A DNA stretch of 64,000 nucleotides from Lingula anatina (taxonomy: Eukaryota; Brachiopoda; Lingulata; Lingulida; Lingulidae): positions 364,555 through 428,554 of the forward strand of contig NW_019775846.1 of NCBI RefSeq assembly GCF_001039355.2, in the 5' to 3' direction. Under the pieces are notes generated by a model. The model was not told where the DNA came from, made no database searches, and saw only the letters and a list, made by a program, of their open reading frames with translations. The position numbers and the translations under genes were made by a program. Below are positions 61,360 through 64,000 of the stretch, piece by piece (position 1 is the stretch's first letter; every line of letters starts with the position of its first letter).

Positions 61360-61575
61360 CTGATTTCATTGTTTGTTCTCTGTTGTCGCGACTCTGTGGT
61401 TGCGTGCGACGTTGCATATGTGCGCACGCTTGATATTACGTCACTCATTCTTCTTTGTTACGTTAAAATGATACATACGTTACCGATACGTACGTTACAA
61501 TAAAGCGTGTAAATATTTATTTATTCTATTTTCATTGGTTGCCTTTCGTTTTGTGGGCCAACACTTATTACAAAA
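61360..61575 (-). repeat. Inverted copy of the GTAACGTATG repeat family
   Basis: This carries the complement of the TTTTAACGTAACAAAGAA and GTAACGTATG motifs, followed by the TTGGTTGCCTTTCGTTTTGT and GGGCCAACACTTAT region also seen at 60090-60120. In inverted form it occurs at 62170-62235. With 61797-62235 it makes a second, larger inverted arrangement. Confidence 0.65.
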
Positions 61576-61592
61576 TTAATTTGTTTTCGCCC

Positions 61593-61630
61593 CTGACGAG
61601 GCCTCAGGGCCGAAATGGCCGAAGGGCTTT
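61593..61630 (+). ncRNA. Hammerhead-ribozyme-like core motif
   Basis: CTGACGA (61593-61599) is followed by GGCC, loop TCAG, GGCC (self-pairing stem II, 61600-61611) and then GAAA (61612-61615), the conserved hammerhead core order CUGANGA-stem II-GAAA. Downstream GGCC-GAAG-GGCT can form a short, imperfect stem III, and a U-rich run stands where the cleavage site should be. I could not find a convincing stem I. Such motifs are known from Penelope-like elements and retrozymes of animals. It may be a degenerate retroelement relic and no longer active. Confidence 0.35.
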
Positions 61631-61747
61631 TTTTTAAATAAAATGGAGAGAGGAAGCTAAGTTATTCACATCCTTGATTATACCAGCTCCCCACGGGCCG
61701 CCGCCATGGGTGGAGCACTTTTTCACGGTGAACTGACTTAATTCTTC

Positions 61748-61750
<3 letters not shown>

Positions 61751-61798
<48 letters not shown>
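61751..61798. repeat. (AT)n microsatellite
   Basis: About 24 AT units directly before a copy of the GTAACGTATG repeat family. Confidence 0.9.
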
Positions 61799-61801
<3 letters not shown>

Positions 61802-62235
61802 AACGTATGTATCGGTAACGTATGTATCATTTTAACGTAACAAAGAATAATGAGCGACGTAAAAACATGCGTGCGCACATATACAACGTCNTATATACTT
61901 CTATTGTAACGTATGTATCGGTAACGTATGTATCATTTTAACGTAACAAAGAATAATGAGCGACGTAAAAACATGCGTGCGCACATATACAACGTCGCAC
62001 GTACTCACAAAGTCGTGACAACAGAGAACAATCAATGAATATAGAAAACAACACATTCATATTATTTGGACACCTATGTATTGGTAATGTATGTATCATA
62101 TGAACAATTTTCACAGATAGTTAAAAGCAAGAAATCTTATTTGTCTCGTTTTCTTTTATTTTAATGTAACAAAGACATAAATGTTGGCCCACAAAACAAA
62201 AGACAACCAATGAAAATAGAATGAATAAATACTTA
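61797..62235 (+). repeat. Copy of the GTAACGTATG repeat family, interrupted by an N-linked duplication
   Basis: The sequence 61797-61890 is repeated exactly at 61903-61996 after the N at 61891. The copy then continues through the same body as at 60241-60450 and ends with the complement of the GGGCCAACACTTAT end seen in the inverted copies. It has no coding capacity. Confidence 0.7.
61891..61891. other. Single-N assembly join
   Basis: The preceding 94 bp restarts 12 bases after the N, as at the three other Ns in the window. Confidence 0.9.
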
Positions 62236-63010
62236 CTGTCTGCAGGTCAAACGTCCTTAAAGGGACTTTGCTGTTACTCAGCAGTGGTAGATGGGAAAGA
62301 GTAAAGAGGATTGGTCGAAGTCTTTTTTTTTTTCTTTTATCAGATTCTACATTTTTAGAAACAAATATTTCTACAGCCTATCAGATAATGTACGTGTACA
62401 GCAATACACAGGATAAAGATGCAAAGGCTGTTAAGGGTGTTATTACTATTTAAATAGCTTTATCAAAACCGCCACTATTTTTGGTTGTATCTCTTGAAGT
62501 ATAGTTGCAACACCAGTCATGGTATATACATACATACTCAAAGTAATTTTAGATTGAGGTGCGTCTAACACAATGATGTTCGGGATATGGCATCTTGGAT
62601 TTTGATTTGCATTGGTGCAACAAACGCAGCGTGCTCGACGTGTGAGAAGAATGTGTTCTGTGCTTTGTAATATAATGTATGCTATTCCCTTGCGCAAAAT
62701 GCACCGTACAGCATATGACACGACCCCCCACAATAGAGCATCTAATGACGTGAAAACATGCGTGCTGGAAATGATGCATTTGCTTTTCCTGCCGCTAGAA
62801 AATTTTGAACCTTGGTTGGTTGCACCTCCAAAGGAATGGAAGCAAAGGTTGACTACTAAACAGTAAGATTTCGCTTATATAATGTAAATTTTCAAAAATG
62901 AACAAAAGTCGCGAAAAAATTATCTTTTATGTTTTTTTTTTTTTTTCAATTTCTTATGAAAAAGATTCCTGTTTCTGTCTTAGGCAGCTTGTTCCACTCT
63001 ACCGGTGCAG
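62236..63010. other. AT-rich DNA, no gene seen
   Basis: Short overlapping open stretches on both strands at 62446-62866 show no splice context or recognisable protein features. Confidence 0.4.
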
Positions 63011-63016
63011 CTATAG

Positions 63017-63425
63017 GGGAGACCGGGGCTAGTCGGACCCCGGGGTAAGTTGGCCCCCCGTCATTTAAAAAAAAGTAACTACGAGGTAAAAAAAATTGGC
63101 CACATACTCTTGTAAAGTGACCGTAGCCTACAATGCTAAGGAAGTGTCGGCCGTTAAAAAGTTTTAATTAAGCGGTGAGTCCAAATAAGCTTTTTTTGCA
63201 CCTAAAAGTAATTTTGTTTAAGAGATTTAAAAAATCTATTTTCATAGGCTTTTGATCGAATATAAGATATGTATAGGGCATCAAACTGAAGCTCAATGTT
63301 TCAAGTTTCACAGAGATGTATCATCGTTGCTCATTCTAGCACCATAAATGGCTGCCATCCCTTAAAATAAATAATGTGCACCCGGGGCTAGTTGGCCCCC
63401 TTGACTCAGGGCAAGTTGGACCCTC
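63017..63425. repeat. GGGGCTAGTTGGCCCC-type repeat
   Basis: GGGGCTAGTCGGACCCCGGGG and GTAAGTTGGCCCCCCG at 63024-63060 recur as GGGGCTAGTTGGCCCCC and GGGCAAGTTGGACCC at 63383-63423. Two GC-rich motif pairs about 360 bp apart in AT-rich DNA suggest the ends or subrepeats of a dispersed element. Confidence 0.45.
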
Positions 63426-64000
63426 ATATTACCCACATTCCTTTGCGCTCAACGCTGTTTGAAATAAACAAGAAGTTTTAACTTCTTGAAATAAACAAGT
63501 TGGTGAAATTGACAAAGCTTGCCGGTGTTTACCGTCTGATTGATTTTTTTTTTTTTTAATTTGCTCTCTGGTGTCTTTTCGAAAATCTATATTAGAAATG
63601 TTCTGTTGATTGTATGTATTAGAAAGCAAATCCATTGGACTTTCCTTAGAAAAACATTTATTTTGCCTTAGTGATTTTATTGTATTTATAGTGTTATATG
63701 TCGCCTCAAGGGGATTTTCCACCCCTCCCATTGTTGAAACAAACTCAATGGTTTAAAACTGAATTTGTTACTTTCTTTTAAATTTATTATTCGTTTTCAT
63801 TCATTAAAAACCTGCTTTATAGCATTATTAATTTATTCTTAATTAAAACAAAACAAATTTTATTGATAGATTTTTTGGTACTTGCAACACATACCCCCCC
63901 CCCCCACACACACACACACACACAACGTGACGTACGGAAACCTCAATAAATCTGCCTCATTTGAACTATTTATTCATCAAAGACTCTCAAAAATCAATTT
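63426..64000. other. AT-rich window end, no gene seen
   Basis: A minus-strand open stretch at 63429-63731 is low-complexity and has no recognisable domain. A C-run followed by a (CA)n microsatellite lies at 63893-63923. Confidence 0.4.

Noticed and set aside
1-64000. CRISPR arrays, operons or other prokaryotic systems
   Set aside because: No regularly spaced direct repeats with unique spacers, no ribosome binding sites or tightly packed frames. The gene structure is clearly animal.

Overview
The window is nuclear DNA from a non-vertebrate animal, most likely a marine invertebrate. The genes are split into short exons by AT-rich GT-AG introns of about 0.1-1.9 kb, the encoded proteins are animal-type (NPL4, WIPI2, TMEM163, sarcoplasmic calcium-binding protein, C7orf50-like), and small inverted-repeat transposons are abundant. 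The sequence does not fix the phylum. All exon models were built by hand from splice sites and reading phase; every main model closes in frame from ATG to stop.

Layout. 1-4460: a 1.7-kb duplicated block around a single N, with a degenerate minus-strand coding relic. 4897-6325 (+): C7orf50/WKF-domain gene. 7014-9531: decayed BEL/Pao retrotransposon. 9532-15064: intergenic DNA, of which 12054-15064 is a second, allele-like copy of 6296-12040 lacking the BEL element. 15271-16981 (+): PLP-dependent serine/threonine dehydratase-like enzyme. 17840-22065 (-): unrecognised nine-exon gene. 22369-29444 (+): NPL4, divergent from the previous gene across about 300 bp. 31721-39515 (-): WIPI2. 38333-43123 and 43125-47920: two allele-like copies of the WIPI2 5' half and upstream DNA, separated by one N. 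49378-56182 (+): TMEM163-like zinc transporter. 58583-59125 (+): sarcoplasmic calcium-binding protein. 59126-64000: repeat-rich DNA with long inverted repeats, a hammerhead-ribozyme-like motif and a possible C-type-lectin fragment.

All four single Ns (2430, 12053, 43124, 61891) are followed by a second copy of the sequence before them. The simplest reading is that the assembly placed both haplotypes of a heterozygous diploid end to end. That makes the window a natural haplotype comparison: within one 6-kb interval three mobile elements are present in one copy and cleanly absent from the other.

The genes do not form an operon or one pathway. NPL4 (p97/VCP cofactor) and WIPI2 (autophagosome nucleation) both serve protein quality control, but their convergent adjacency may be chance. 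The least explained object is a 29-bp near-perfect palindrome found at two unrelated loci, each time between 7-bp direct or near-direct repeats, as a minimal transposon made only of its own terminal repeats would be.
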